DNA of 64,000 bases from a virus. The stretch is taken from IMG/VR virus record IMGVR_UViG_3300007511_001544, positions 1 to 64,000 of that record. The stretch is one strand, 5' to 3'. The translations under genes and the position numbers were made by a program. Below the pieces are notes generated by a model. The model did no database searches. It was not told where the DNA came from and worked only from the letters and a program-made list of their open reading frames with translations. This document shows, piece after piece, positions 52,061-60,363 of this stretch (positions are counted from its first letter, which is position 1; each line of letters starts with the position of its first letter).

Positions 52061-52440
52061 TCTTTAAACTCAGCCGCTAAACAATCGATCTTATAATCTT
52101 TTCTTCCGCCTGCAAGTTCTTGAATTTTATTTTTCGCCGTGTTTCTGATTCCGTTTAGCCCATGTGTTAGTTCGAGATTGTTACCGTCCTTGATTCCCTT
52201 CCTATAATTTGATTCATTGTGCCAAATATGTAAATTCATTTGAGCAAGAACAACGATAGCACGAATAGTATCCGCATCAATAACATCAGCTTTATCTAAA
52301 ATTAGCTGGATGTCGTGACAGATATCGGAAATTTCTTTTGCGTATTCTTCTTTATGATCGGTTATGAACACTTCTTTTAGTTGGGCAATGGATAGCCTAT
52401 CGATCAATTCGGATAAGGTAGGCAAATATTTTCTAGTCAT
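52042..52440 (-). CDS. Conserved helical protein of surface-sugar clusters, unknown role
   Basis: The 132-residue protein is predicted almost entirely helical: LPTLSELIDRLSIAQLKEVFI, EYAKEISDICHDIQLILDK, AIVVLAQMNLHIWHNESNYR and GIRNTAKNKIQELAGG. It has no membrane segment. I believe I have seen similar small proteins near sugar genes of phages and bacteria, but I cannot name the family or its function. The C-terminus (DCLAAEFKDWDISW) overlaps the start of the RmlC-like gene. Its ATG overlaps the stop of the glycosyltransferase gene. Confidence 0.55.
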   Translation of the reverse strand: MTRKYLPTLSELIDRLSIAQLKEVFITDHKEEYAKEISDICHDIQLILDKADVIDADTIRAIVVLAQMNLHIWHNESNYRKGIKDGNNLELTHGLNGIRNTAKNKIQELAGGRKDYKIDCLAAEFKDWDISW

Positions 52441-53356
52441 CTAAAAGCTCCGGTATAGTTTTTATTAAATTCTCCGCAAACGTATCGTCCATAGACACAT
52501 ATTTTTTTGCAATTTCAAAATTTTCCTTGACGTATTTTAGTTTACTGTTATATAAATCTTCTGATAGGTTATCGAGTATTTCTACCAACTGTTGCCCTGT
52601 GTCAAATTGTAGAATTCCCTTCTCGTTAAAAAACTCTCCCACATTTGGGCAGCCCCAGAATATAGGAATAGTGCCGTGGCGAAAAACATCAACGAGTGTT
52701 TCTGTAAAATAGTTTTCCTCTTTTGAATTCATCACTGTGATACTAAAGCGATAATCTTTTAGGGGCTCGGTCTTTCCTTCTCGAATAGCTCCGGCGGTCA
52801 GTCCTATGTTGCCTTTTCCAAAAGGCTTATATGCTCCTCCCCACAGGTCAACATCGTATTTATCCTTTATAGCATTTGCTATTTTGTGTCGAAGGCGGTG
52901 GCCACGGGTCATTGTCTGTTTTGAGGCAATAAGTGATAACATCTTGTTCTTCTTGTGTAGTCCCGCATCCTCGTCAGAAACACGAGAAGTTGCAATCAAA
53001 TTCCTAACATATTTCGGGCTGCTTTCTAAAAGCTCCCTGTCAAAGGTAAAAACATGATCAAACTTGTGTTCCACAAATTTTATGTGGTCATATGCAAACG
53101 AGTGAACACCTCTGCATTCCACAATCCAGGCAACCCTGTATTTACTTTTTACATTATCAACCCAGGGGGACAATAAATCTTTGTCTGTAAATACAGTTAC
53201 TCCATCAAATTCTGGGTGTCCGAGCCCTGTTCCTTGTTTAAGCCACTCAATCTTTGTTGGTTCAAATTCACTAGAGAAATTTTGACAGCCCCAATATTCA
53301 TCGTAGTGGGGTGGTGCGAGGCTATCAAACAAATTTACTTTTATCTTTTTAGTCAC
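52433..53356 (-). CDS. GT10-like glycosyltransferase (fucosyltransferase type)
   Basis: The 307-residue protein has the C-terminal acceptor and donor motif of GT10 enzymes at 202-235: YRFSITVMNSKEENYFTETL followed by VDVFRHGTIPIFWG, matching the F-x-x-x-x-E-N-S...Y-x-T-E-K block of alpha-1,3-fucosyltransferases. The N-terminal half (VFTDKDLLSPWVDNVKSKYRV and FVEHKFDHVFTFDRELL) is the usual acceptor-side domain. It probably transfers a 6-deoxy or 3,6-dideoxy sugar from a GDP donor made by the neighbouring enzymes. The start is a GTG at 53356 overlapping the cupin gene. Confidence 0.75.
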   Translation of the reverse strand: MTKKIKVNLFDSLAPPHYDEYWGCQNFSSEFEPTKIEWLKQGTGLGHPEFDGVTVFTDKDLLSPWVDNVKSKYRVAWIVECRGVHSFAYDHIKFVEHKFDHVFTFDRELLESSPKYVRNLIATSRVSDEDAGLHKKNKMLSLIASKQTMTRGHRLRHKIANAIKDKYDVDLWGGAYKPFGKGNIGLTAGAIREGKTEPLKDYRFSITVMNSKEENYFTETLVDVFRHGTIPIFWGCPNVGEFFNEKGILQFDTGQQLVEILDNLSEDLYNSKLKYVKENFEIAKKYVSMDDTFAENLIKTIPELLDD

Positions 53357-53702
53357 CTTTCACCACCCTATAACTGTCGCTGTCAAAATGCTGTGTTGAA
53401 AACTCAAAAAGTTCTGAGTCTTCTAAGGCGATCATCTGATGTCTAAGCCCTCTATATACATGAAAATTGTCACCTGCATTAAGGATAAGCTCGTTCGCAT
53501 CCTCCAAGCTGTCATCATCACCATATTTGATCAACATCTTACCGGACTGAAGATAGAATACTTCGTCCTTTAGTTTGTGATAGTGCCAAGAACATCGCTT
53601 GTCTTTATTGAAGAATAGAAGTTTTCCGCAATACTCCTCTTTGTTGACGATCCATCTTTCCCAGCCCCAGCCTTTATCAACATGTGTCATCTCTAATGTC
53701 AT
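53349..53702 (-). CDS. Cupin protein, sugar-metabolism type
   Basis: The 117-residue protein from the ATG at 53702 is a single cupin: CSWHYHKLKDEVFYLQSGKM gives the HxH...E metal set and FHVYRGLRHQM the last His. The opening MTLEMTHVDKGWGWERWIVN with Trp and KGWGWE is close to type II mannose-6-phosphate isomerase cupins. It could isomerise or bind a sugar. The ORF is open to 53738, but those codons are inside the SDR gene and add no homology. It begins right after the stop of that gene. Confidence 0.7.
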   Translation of the reverse strand: MTLEMTHVDKGWGWERWIVNKEEYCGKLLFFNKDKRCSWHYHKLKDEVFYLQSGKMLIKYGDDDSLEDANELILNAGDNFHVYRGLRHQMIALEDSELFEFSTQHFDSDSYRVVKGD

Positions 53703-53703
53703 T

Positions 53704-54453
53704 TTATAACCCCTTTGCGGTCCAGCCGCCGTCAACATAAATGTCTTGTCCTGTAATATAAGAAGAGGCGTCAGATGCTAGGAATAATACAGTCCCTGCA
53801 ATATCTGTTGGTGTCCCCCAGCGATTAAGAAAAGTTTTCTTTTTCCTCTCTTCGTGGATTGTATCATTTGACCAACTCTTCTTTGTCATTTCTGTTTTGA
53901 TATAGCCAGGACCAACGTTGTTTACTCTAATATTTTTTCTCCCCAACTCAAGGGCTAAAGTTTTTGTTAAACCCTTTAAGCCATGTTTTGTGGTAACATA
54001 AGCTGGATTATTGGGAAAGGCTAGTTCGGCATTTAGGCTCGTTATATTTATAATAGAGCCCCCGAGCATATTTTTAGCCAAACTCCTTGAGAGTAAATAT
54101 GGGGCTAGTAAATTAACCTTATATGTCATGTCCCAATCTTCGTTAGAGTAGTTAAAAAAATCATTAGTAAACGTAACTCCGGCACAATTGACCAAAATGT
54201 CTGCCCCACGAGGGTGCTTCAGACTAACTTGTTCGGCAAAATTATTAATCTGATTTTCGTCTCGCAGGTCTATGGAAAAGTTCTCAATGTTACTATTTGG
54301 CCATTCGGCATTGCTTTCCAAATCTAGTGCGTAAACCTTGCTGGCTCCTGCTTCCGCAAGAGATAAGGTTATTGCTTGCCCAATACCTCCGTTGGCACCA
54401 GTAACAACAGCCACCTTACCAGATAAGGAGAATACGCTATCCAAATAACTCAA
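53704..54453 (-). CDS. SDR oxidoreductase, FabG-like
   Basis: The 249-residue protein is a classical short-chain dehydrogenase: VAVVTGANGGIGQAITLSLA (TGxxxGxG), LVNCAGVTF (NAG-like), ITSLNAE (Ser), YVTTK (catalytic Tyr-Lys), PGYIKTEM, and ITGQDIYVDGG at the end. It likely oxidises or reduces a keto or hydroxy group on a sugar or small acid. The start is TTG at 54453 with a GAGGA Shine-Dalgarno sequence 6 nt upstream and a TTGA overlap with the previous stop. No closer substrate call is possible. Confidence 0.8.
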   Translation of the reverse strand: MSYLDSVFSLSGKVAVVTGANGGIGQAITLSLAEAGASKVYALDLESNAEWPNSNIENFSIDLRDENQINNFAEQVSLKHPRGADILVNCAGVTFTNDFFNYSNEDWDMTYKVNLLAPYLLSRSLAKNMLGGSIINITSLNAELAFPNNPAYVTTKHGLKGLTKTLALELGRKNIRVNNVGPGYIKTEMTKKSWSNDTIHEERKKKTFLNRWGTPTDIAGTVLFLASDASSYITGQDIYVDGGWTAKGL

Positions 54454-54881
54454 CGCAGTTCCTCTACTAGTTCTATTAGACTGCCATCAGGATCTTTACA
54501 AAATGTAACTTTAGCAAACCCATCAGGAGATAACTGGGGTGGGCTGTTAAAATAAACTCCTGCCTCCACTAATCTTTCATAGGTTTCATCTAAATTTTTT
54601 ACTGTCATCGCAAAATGAGAACATCCGATTCTGGTTATTGGTCGGCTCATATCAGGCTCTTCTGGGTGTGTTTCGTACCAGAGAAGTTCTACCATATCAT
54701 CATTCTCTAGCGTCATTTTTATTGTGCGAACCCTGACGTTCTTGAGGGCAGAAAAATTATCAATATAATCTCCCGACTCCATCATATCCTTCTTGATTCT
54801 AAATCCCAAAAGGTTAGTGTAGAAATCTATTGACTTCTCTGCGTCACTAACAACAATACCAGTGTGTCGTATATTAAGCAT
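54450..54881 (-). CDS. VOC/glyoxalase-family protein
   Basis: The 143-residue protein has two beta-alpha-beta-beta-beta units: RHTGIVVSDAEKSIDFYTNLLGF and CSHFAMTVKNLDETYERLVEAG, with DPDGSLIELVEEL at the end. Metal ligands are probably the His of RHTG and CSHF and the Glu of IEL. Members include glyoxalases, dioxygenases and methylmalonyl-CoA epimerase. In a sugar cluster it may epimerise a keto or acyl compound. I put the start at ATG 54881 (GGTG Shine-Dalgarno sequence); earlier GTG and TTG codons are also open. Confidence 0.7.
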   Translation of the reverse strand: MLNIRHTGIVVSDAEKSIDFYTNLLGFRIKKDMMESGDYIDNFSALKNVRVRTIKMTLENDDMVELLWYETHPEEPDMSRPITRIGCSHFAMTVKNLDETYERLVEAGVYFNSPPQLSPDGFAKVTFCKDPDGSLIELVEELR

Positions 54882-55665
54882 TCTTTTCACCAATCACAAT
54901 AAATTCATCTTCTAATAAGTCGTCATCCTTATTCCAGCTTTCAAATATTTGGATATTATCAAATCCAGCTAAGAACAGTAAATGAAGTATATCAGAGCGT
55001 TGATAATTTTTTAATACCACATTACTTTTTGATGTCTCTGAGAGGTTTCTCTTTATGAATGTTTTATTCAAGGTTAGGTGATTATTCTTTAGGTTACAGT
55101 CCCAAAGAAGATATTGCCAAGGATCTGGTTCTTTAAATTCTTGCCATGTTTTTATTTTTCCGTCTTCCATTTTATTAACAAGTCTTTCGTGACAGTCAAG
55201 CTCTAATACTACTTTGCCACCGTTTTTTAAGCGACCATAAATCGACTTTAGAATTTTTAAATCGCCCTCTGATTCAATTGGTTCCAAAAACTGAAAGGCT
55301 AGATCTACACAATAAACGAGATCAAAAGTTGGTAATCTGTCAAACCTTGTTTTTAAAATGTCCTCTTTGATGTTATGAACATTTTCAATCCCCAAATCCC
55401 GTTTCCACTCATCGGCGAACCTATTTCTGCTTTTACTCACCTCAAATCCATACCCTTCATCTAGCATGTTTTCTATTTCTAGGGCGTATAAGAATTTTGA
55501 GTTTCCGGACCCTATCTCAAGCACTCTTAACTTTTTGTCAAAGTTGTTTTTTATGAAAGAGATATTCTTCCGAACTCCCTTCAATTTTGAGGCTCGATAA
55601 ACAGAGATGTTCTCTTTAGAATCAAAAACCTCATGGTCGTCATAAGCCAAAAGATTCGGGTGCAT
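54874..55665 (-). CDS. SAM-dependent methyltransferase
   Basis: The 263-residue protein from the ATG at 55665 has the class I methyltransferase signature VLEIGSGNSKFLYALEI (motif I, about residues 49-65), DLVYCVDLAFQFLEP (motif IV region) and GGKVVLELDCHERL. It could methylate a sugar hydroxyl or carboxyl group in the glycan. The start overlaps the upstream stop as TAATG. A longer reading from 55686 is possible but adds only seven residues. Relatives often appear in O-antigen clusters as sugar O- or N-methyltransferases. Confidence 0.75.
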   Translation of the reverse strand: MHPNLLAYDDHEVFDSKENISVYRASKLKGVRKNISFIKNNFDKKLRVLEIGSGNSKFLYALEIENMLDEGYGFEVSKSRNRFADEWKRDLGIENVHNIKEDILKTRFDRLPTFDLVYCVDLAFQFLEPIESEGDLKILKSIYGRLKNGGKVVLELDCHERLVNKMEDGKIKTWQEFKEPDPWQYLLWDCNLKNNHLTLNKTFIKRNLSETSKSNVVLKNYQRSDILHLLFLAGFDNIQIFESWNKDDDLLEDEFIVIGEKNA

Positions 55666-56924
55666 TACTGGTTCCTTTGGATGCACTCTTCTATAACATC
55701 AAAAGCTTCATGAATAGCATCTACTGGTATCGTTAGTGGTGGACCAAGCTTAATTGATTCTCTAAATGTGCAAACAGGAAGCACTCCATGCTCAATACAG
55801 TCAAACACTATTTTGTTTGTTCTTTCTGTTGTGTCAAATACAATACCTGCGACGATGCCCCTGGCGTTGATAGCCTCCACGCATTGATATTTTAACAGGT
55901 CTTGACTTCTTCTCTCAAATGCGTTAACTCTTTCTTTTAATTCCCTTTGAAACTCTTCGTCGGTTAATATATCAAGGTTTGCCAAGCAAGCAGCAGACCC
56001 TAGCGCATTACCAGCATGAGTTCCGCTCAAGTTTGCGTTTAAATCAACATCAATAATCTCCTCTGTACCAAGGACAGCAGCCATCGGCAAAGAGGATGAA
56101 ATACCCTTCCCTAAACATATCAGATCAGGCTTGATGTTTTCTCCATAAGTCATATAGCCGTACATTTTACCCATGCGGTAAAACCCTGCCTGAACTTCAT
56201 CAAAACAAATAAGGGCTCCGTTATCTCTGGCAAATTTATAGAGCGCCTGGATATATTGAGGAGGGTACATCCACGCTGCCCACCCTTGGTATGTTTCAAT
56301 CATAAATGCAGCAATATTAGCGGGATCTCCCAATATTGTGGGATCAAACTCGGCACCCTGGTCTGTCGGGAAATCTATAAATATAACATCGTCATCAACT
56401 ACCGAAGACCAATCTGCTGCCCCCTTTGATCCGCACACTAAAGCAGACCCAAGAACCCGCCCGTGGTAACTTCCATTGAAAGTAACAATATATTTCTTGT
56501 TGTTTTTCTTTGCCCATAACTTGATCAGTTTATAGGCTACGTCCGTGGCTTCTGAGCCTGTATTCATCAGGATGGTTTTATCAAAATGATCTGGGGAGCT
56601 ATCCAAAAGCTTTTCGACAAACTGCTGTCTTATCTCCGTTATATATTGATAAGCGAAAATAAGGTTTTTATCCAGTTGGTTCTGAATAGCTTCTTTAATC
56701 TTTGGGTTGGAGTGTCCTGCGTTTGCCGCAAAGATGCCGGCAGTCATATCAATCCATTTATTACCCTGCTTGTCGAAAACGTTATAGTCGATAGCACTAT
56801 CCCAAACGACAGGGACTTGGTGTCCGTTGGCTTTTGTTTCTAACTCGTGGCGGCGGTCATTGAGTTCTGTTTCTTCTAGCTTATATCCAGCATTAATTTT
56901 TCTATGTTTTGTCTCAATGCTCAT
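55665..56924 (-). CDS. Class III PLP aminotransferase
   Basis: The 419-residue protein is a typical class III enzyme: LMNTGSEATDVAYKLIK (119-135), GSYHGR (151-156), FDEVQAGFYRMGKMYG with D242, and ICLGKGISSSLPMAAVLG with the PLP Lys K273. It is full length (family about 420-450). The family includes acetylornithine and glutamate-1-semialdehyde enzymes; in a surface-glycan cluster it may add an amino group to a keto acid or sugar, or make a building block that is later attached. It follows the nonulosonate genes with a small overlap. Confidence 0.8.
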   Translation of the reverse strand: MSIETKHRKINAGYKLEETELNDRRHELETKANGHQVPVVWDSAIDYNVFDKQGNKWIDMTAGIFAANAGHSNPKIKEAIQNQLDKNLIFAYQYITEIRQQFVEKLLDSSPDHFDKTILMNTGSEATDVAYKLIKLWAKKNNKKYIVTFNGSYHGRVLGSALVCGSKGAADWSSVVDDDVIFIDFPTDQGAEFDPTILGDPANIAAFMIETYQGWAAWMYPPQYIQALYKFARDNGALICFDEVQAGFYRMGKMYGYMTYGENIKPDLICLGKGISSSLPMAAVLGTEEIIDVDLNANLSGTHAGNALGSAACLANLDILTDEEFQRELKERVNAFERRSQDLLKYQCVEAINARGIVAGIVFDTTERTNKIVFDCIEHGVLPVCTFRESIKLGPPLTIPVDAIHEAFDVIEECIQRNQ

Positions 56925-57639
56925 TTTTTAATTCACCCAATAAAACATGACCCTTTGAATTAAGTTGACTCTCAAGAAGTTCGAATTGAAATGGTGTATC
57001 AACCTCTATGACAAACTCCGTCACAATGGGCAAAATGTTATCTCCGAACGTATCGCCAACATCAAGAGTGGCTCTTTTAACAATATCCAAATACCCATTT
57101 GGTTGATATGCTTTCGGAAATATTTGTCTCGGTAAGTTTGTGTAGTTTTTTATCCCATCGAAATCATCAAAAAAACCACGGCAATAACCATTTTTGTCTA
57201 TTTGGAACATCTTGTGCGGCGATTCTGGCAATTCATGCATGGACCGAACCCCCGTTGAGCACAATATTTTTGTATGAAAATATTCTCTAATATTCTCATC
57301 AATAAATTTTGGATCTCTCAAGGGCGTTGTTGGTCTAATGTATGCAACATCTGCATCGCCAGTTACATCAAAATAGTGTTTAATGACTTCCATGTCCCTC
57401 GACTTGTCGGTTGCCAATTCAGCGGGTCGCATAAATGGCACTTCTGCTCCGTATTTCAGCGCCACCTCGGCTATTTCTTCATCATCGGTAGATACTATAA
57501 TTCTACCAATCATATCCGACATTTTACAAGCGATTATAGAATAGGCTATTAGAGGATGCCCATGTAATAGCTTTATATTCTTTTTGTGTATTCCCTTGCT
57601 TCCACCTCTTGCAGGAATGAGGGCAGAAATTTGTCTCAC
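56914..57639 (-). CDS. neuA: CMP-nonulosonate (acylneuraminate) cytidylyltransferase
   Basis: The 241-residue protein has ALIPARGGSKGIHKKN, the CTP-binding motif of CMP-sialic acid synthetases, IIVSTDDEEIAEVALKYGAEV, FMRPAELATD and YIRPTTPLRDP. It would make CMP-nonulosonate from CTP and the product of the neighbouring NeuB-type enzyme. It lies directly after NeuB, with the GTG start at 57639 overlapping the upstream TGA. Family length is about 230, so it is complete. Which nonulosonate (sialic, legionaminic or other) cannot be read. Confidence 0.85.
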   Translation of the reverse strand: MRQISALIPARGGSKGIHKKNIKLLHGHPLIAYSIIACKMSDMIGRIIVSTDDEEIAEVALKYGAEVPFMRPAELATDKSRDMEVIKHYFDVTGDADVAYIRPTTPLRDPKFIDENIREYFHTKILCSTGVRSMHELPESPHKMFQIDKNGYCRGFFDDFDGIKNYTNLPRQIFPKAYQPNGYLDIVKRATLDVGDTFGDNILPIVTEFVIEVDTPFQFELLESQLNSKGHVLLGELKNEH

Positions 57640-58472
57640 AGGGTGTCAAACTTTCTGAGTTTTTCGGCAATGTCCACCTCTGTCCTCATCACTCTTTTTT
57701 CCGGTGAGCCCATAGATTTTGTAATATCTCTGACATACTCCATCAATTTATTCAGTCCTCCAATTTCCAGAGAAGCTGACTGATCCGATCCATACATTGC
57801 TCTATCAAGTGTGATGTGGCGCTCAAGAGATGAGGCACCCATAGCAACTGCCGCACAACTAACGATAACACCACTCTCATGACCACTATATCCAACGTTA
57901 CAATTATAGCGTTCCTGAAGAGTGTGCATAACCTTTAAATTTGCATCTTCGACCGGCATTGGGTAGGTACTATTGCAGTGCATGAGTTCATACGAACAAT
58001 CAGCGTCCTCAAAGATCTGTACAGCCTTATCAATCTGTTCCAGGGTGCTCATTCCAGTCGAAATGAACGTATGTTTCTTCTCCGAAGCAATCGTTTTTAA
58101 CAATTCTCTATGTGTCAACATTGCTGACGCCACTTTATTATATTTGCAATCAAACTGACGTAGAAACTTCTGACTTTCTACATCCCATGCAGATGCAAGC
58201 CACTCGATGCCCGCATTTTTACAATATTGATCGATCTCTTGGTAATCTTCCTTGGTAAACTCCAGTCCATATTTTTGTTGACGGTTTGTAGTTCCCCACG
58301 GACTCTCCCTCGGCTTGTCTAACTCCTCCTTGGTGTATACAACATCCACCGTTCTCTTTTGAAACTTAACAGCATCACAGCCAGCCTCGACGGCGGCATC
58401 AATTAGCTGCTTCGCAATATCAAGACTCCCGTTGTGGTTAATTCCAACCTCAGCAATCACAAAAACACTCAT
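57636..58472 (-). CDS. neuB: N-acetylneuraminate synthase-like enzyme without SAF domain
   Basis: The 278-residue protein has the NeuB barrel: VIAEVGINHNGSLDIAKQLI, AVKFQKRTVDVVYT, EWLASAWDVESQKFL, KVASAMLT, FISTGMSTL, MHCNSTYPMP, VGYSGHESG and LERHITLDR. It condenses phosphoenolpyruvate with an N-acyl hexosamine. Bacterial NeuB is about 340 residues with a C-terminal SAF (antifreeze-like) domain that reaches over the partner's active site; that domain is absent here, and the reading stops just after IAEKLRKFDTL. The gene is followed at once by NeuA. It is probably active in a shorter form or with a different partner. Confidence 0.85.
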   Translation of the reverse strand: MSVFVIAEVGINHNGSLDIAKQLIDAAVEAGCDAVKFQKRTVDVVYTKEELDKPRESPWGTTNRQQKYGLEFTKEDYQEIDQYCKNAGIEWLASAWDVESQKFLRQFDCKYNKVASAMLTHRELLKTIASEKKHTFISTGMSTLEQIDKAVQIFEDADCSYELMHCNSTYPMPVEDANLKVMHTLQERYNCNVGYSGHESGVIVSCAAVAMGASSLERHITLDRAMYGSDQSASLEIGGLNKLMEYVRDITKSMGSPEKRVMRTEVDIAEKLRKFDTL

Positions 58473-59407
58473 AGACCTAAGTCTCCTTTCTTAAACACAT
58501 CATACCATGCGTTTTTATTAAGGTTAATAATTTCTATACCATTTAAATCTGCACTCTCACGCAAAATCCTCATATCATCTGTTAGAAATTCTTGGAAGAC
58601 GTGACGCCAGTGTCCAACGTTACCTGGGTTAGGAACATAATAGGGCTTGTCGGCACCTTCAGCATACCCAAGCGTATAGTCTAAATCAAGTCCGGTAACA
58701 TATATTGGATTACACCCCATCATAACAGCAAACATAACACAAAACAATCCTACCGTCTGTCCAACGCCCATATGTTGGGGGTGTCCAGTTATCTCTTGTA
58801 ATTTTTCTTGTATAGTTGTTTCCTGCATCAAATGACAACACTTTCCAAAGCGTGACCAGCCGCCCGCAACGACCCCATGTACCTGAGCACAGTGTGGGTT
58901 TACACTTCTTGTATCTGGGAGTTGCCACATTTGGGCATTATTCCCGTACATTCTAAAATCTAGATTCCTGTTTTCATCGTGATATTTTTTAAAGTTTTTC
59001 AAAATGTCCAGACACTTATGTCCTTTAAAGTGTCTATTATCGAACGGAAGATAATCACACTTTAAGTTCTTATCTACAAAATCTGGATCTGTCAAATCGG
59101 CTGTTCTGTTATATAATAGAGGTACCCCCTGAGTATTAAAAACATCTGGTGGGTATCCTCTCATTTTCCAAATGTTCTCGTTTAATACTGAGTCCCTAAT
59201 ATTAAGCTCGGCATTGGAAATTACCCAATAATCTGGCTTTTCTTTAAAGAAATCAAACCACTCATTTACAGAAATTCTTATTATTTTATCCTGTTTTTGG
59301 AGGTTTTGAATTTCATCTATGTGTGGTGATAAACTGGGTCCATGGAGAGCAACCACACACGGCTTTCCTTTGTGTTTATTAATAATATCTTTGTAATCTA
59401 ATCTCAT
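58469..59407 (-). CDS. DUF115/sialyltransferase-like protein
   Basis: The 312-residue protein has CVVALHGPSLSPHIDEI near the N-terminus and FCVMFAVMMGCNPIYVTGLDLDYT near the C-terminus. The G-PSL loop and the later G-x-D-x-x-Y strand occur in GT42 sialyltransferases and in DUF115/Maf-type proteins that handle nonulosonates. Being next to NeuB and NeuA, it could transfer the CMP-nonulosonate to a glycan or protein. The middle (DFRMYGNNAQMWQLPDTRSV) is unlike anything I know. I treat the transferase role as a hypothesis. Confidence 0.55.
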   Translation of the reverse strand: MRLDYKDIINKHKGKPCVVALHGPSLSPHIDEIQNLQKQDKIIRISVNEWFDFFKEKPDYWVISNAELNIRDSVLNENIWKMRGYPPDVFNTQGVPLLYNRTADLTDPDFVDKNLKCDYLPFDNRHFKGHKCLDILKNFKKYHDENRNLDFRMYGNNAQMWQLPDTRSVNPHCAQVHGVVAGGWSRFGKCCHLMQETTIQEKLQEITGHPQHMGVGQTVGLFCVMFAVMMGCNPIYVTGLDLDYTLGYAEGADKPYYVPNPGNVGHWRHVFQEFLTDDMRILRESADLNGIEIINLNKNAWYDVFKKGDLGL

Positions 59408-59411
59408 TTTC

Positions 59412-60362
59412 TTACCATATAAAATTTTTCTTATAAAAAGAAACTATTTCGTCTATTTCTTCATCAAATATCTTCTTAGGTGTCCAACCAAGAGATCTTA
59501 TTTTGTTGTCATCTAAACAATATCTCATATCCTGACCTTCTCTCTCATATGAATAATCAACATACTTTTCCCAGTCGTCATCTGTTCCATAGAATGACTT
59601 GATAATCTTTCGGACAGTTTCTGCGTTTGTTTGCTCAAAATCGCCGGCAATGTTGAAAATATCATTTGTTACCCCAGAATCAATAAGAGTCATGATTGCT
59701 TCAGCCGTGTCATCTGCGTGAAGCCAGTTCCTTACAGGTGTTCCGTTGTTGTGGAGCCAAATCTTCCTGTCACGCAACAGATTCTTCACACTGAGAGGTA
59801 TAAGCTTTTCTGGATATTGTCTCATACCGTAATTGTTTGTTGGTCTGGCTATCAAATATTTAATACCATAAGTTCTTGCCCAGGCAAAGACCAGCATATC
59901 TGCTGCTGCTTTGGCTGCCGAATATGGATTGCTTGGGTGTAACAAGTCTGTCTCTTTGTGAGACCCTTCTTCTATATCTCCGTAAACCTCGTCAGTACTT
60001 ACATGTAAAAAGATTGGTCTCTCTCCACAGTTTATTGGTTTAAACCTAACTAAGTCTAAAAGGTTTTTTGTACCCACGATGTTAGTGTTTATAAATTCAT
60101 CGCTGTTTATAATACTGTTACCAACATGTGATTCTGCTGCAAAGTTGACAACATAATCGCAATCGTATAAAACATCCAGATCTTTAATATCTTCCTGTTT
60201 AAACCTAAAGTTTTCATAAGTCTGGAACTCTTTTAGAATTTTTGTATTTGCGGCGTAAGTAACTTTATCTACACCATAAACCATCCATCCTCTTTCTAGG
60301 CACTTTTTCGTAAAATACGATGGAATAAAACCAAGACAACCAGTAATATATACTATTTTCAT
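59412..60362 (-). CDS. NAD-dependent 4,6-dehydratase-like enzyme (RmlB type) with unusual glycine motif
   Basis: The 316-residue protein starting at ATG 60362 has KIVYITGCLGFIPSYFTKKC, LHVSTDEVYGDIEEG with the catalytic Thr-Asp-Glu, NPYSAAKAAADML with the Tyr-Lys pair, ARPTNNYGMRQYPEKLIPL and RNWLHADDTAEAI. This set marks dTDP-glucose 4,6-dehydratase relatives. The Rossmann GxxGxxG reads G-C-L-G-F-I-P, so the third glycine is Pro. A longer reading to 60401 overlaps the RfbH gene and adds no homology. It may make the 4-keto-6-deoxy intermediate used by RfbH or by the RmlC-like enzyme. Confidence 0.8.
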   Translation of the reverse strand: MKIVYITGCLGFIPSYFTKKCLERGWMVYGVDKVTYAANTKILKEFQTYENFRFKQEDIKDLDVLYDCDYVVNFAAESHVGNSIINSDEFINTNIVGTKNLLDLVRFKPINCGERPIFLHVSTDEVYGDIEEGSHKETDLLHPSNPYSAAKAAADMLVFAWARTYGIKYLIARPTNNYGMRQYPEKLIPLSVKNLLRDRKIWLHNNGTPVRNWLHADDTAEAIMTLIDSGVTNDIFNIAGDFEQTNAETVRKIIKSFYGTDDDWEKYVDYSYEREGQDMRYCLDDNKIRSLGWTPKKIFDEEIDEIVSFYKKNFIW

Positions 60363-60363
60363 A

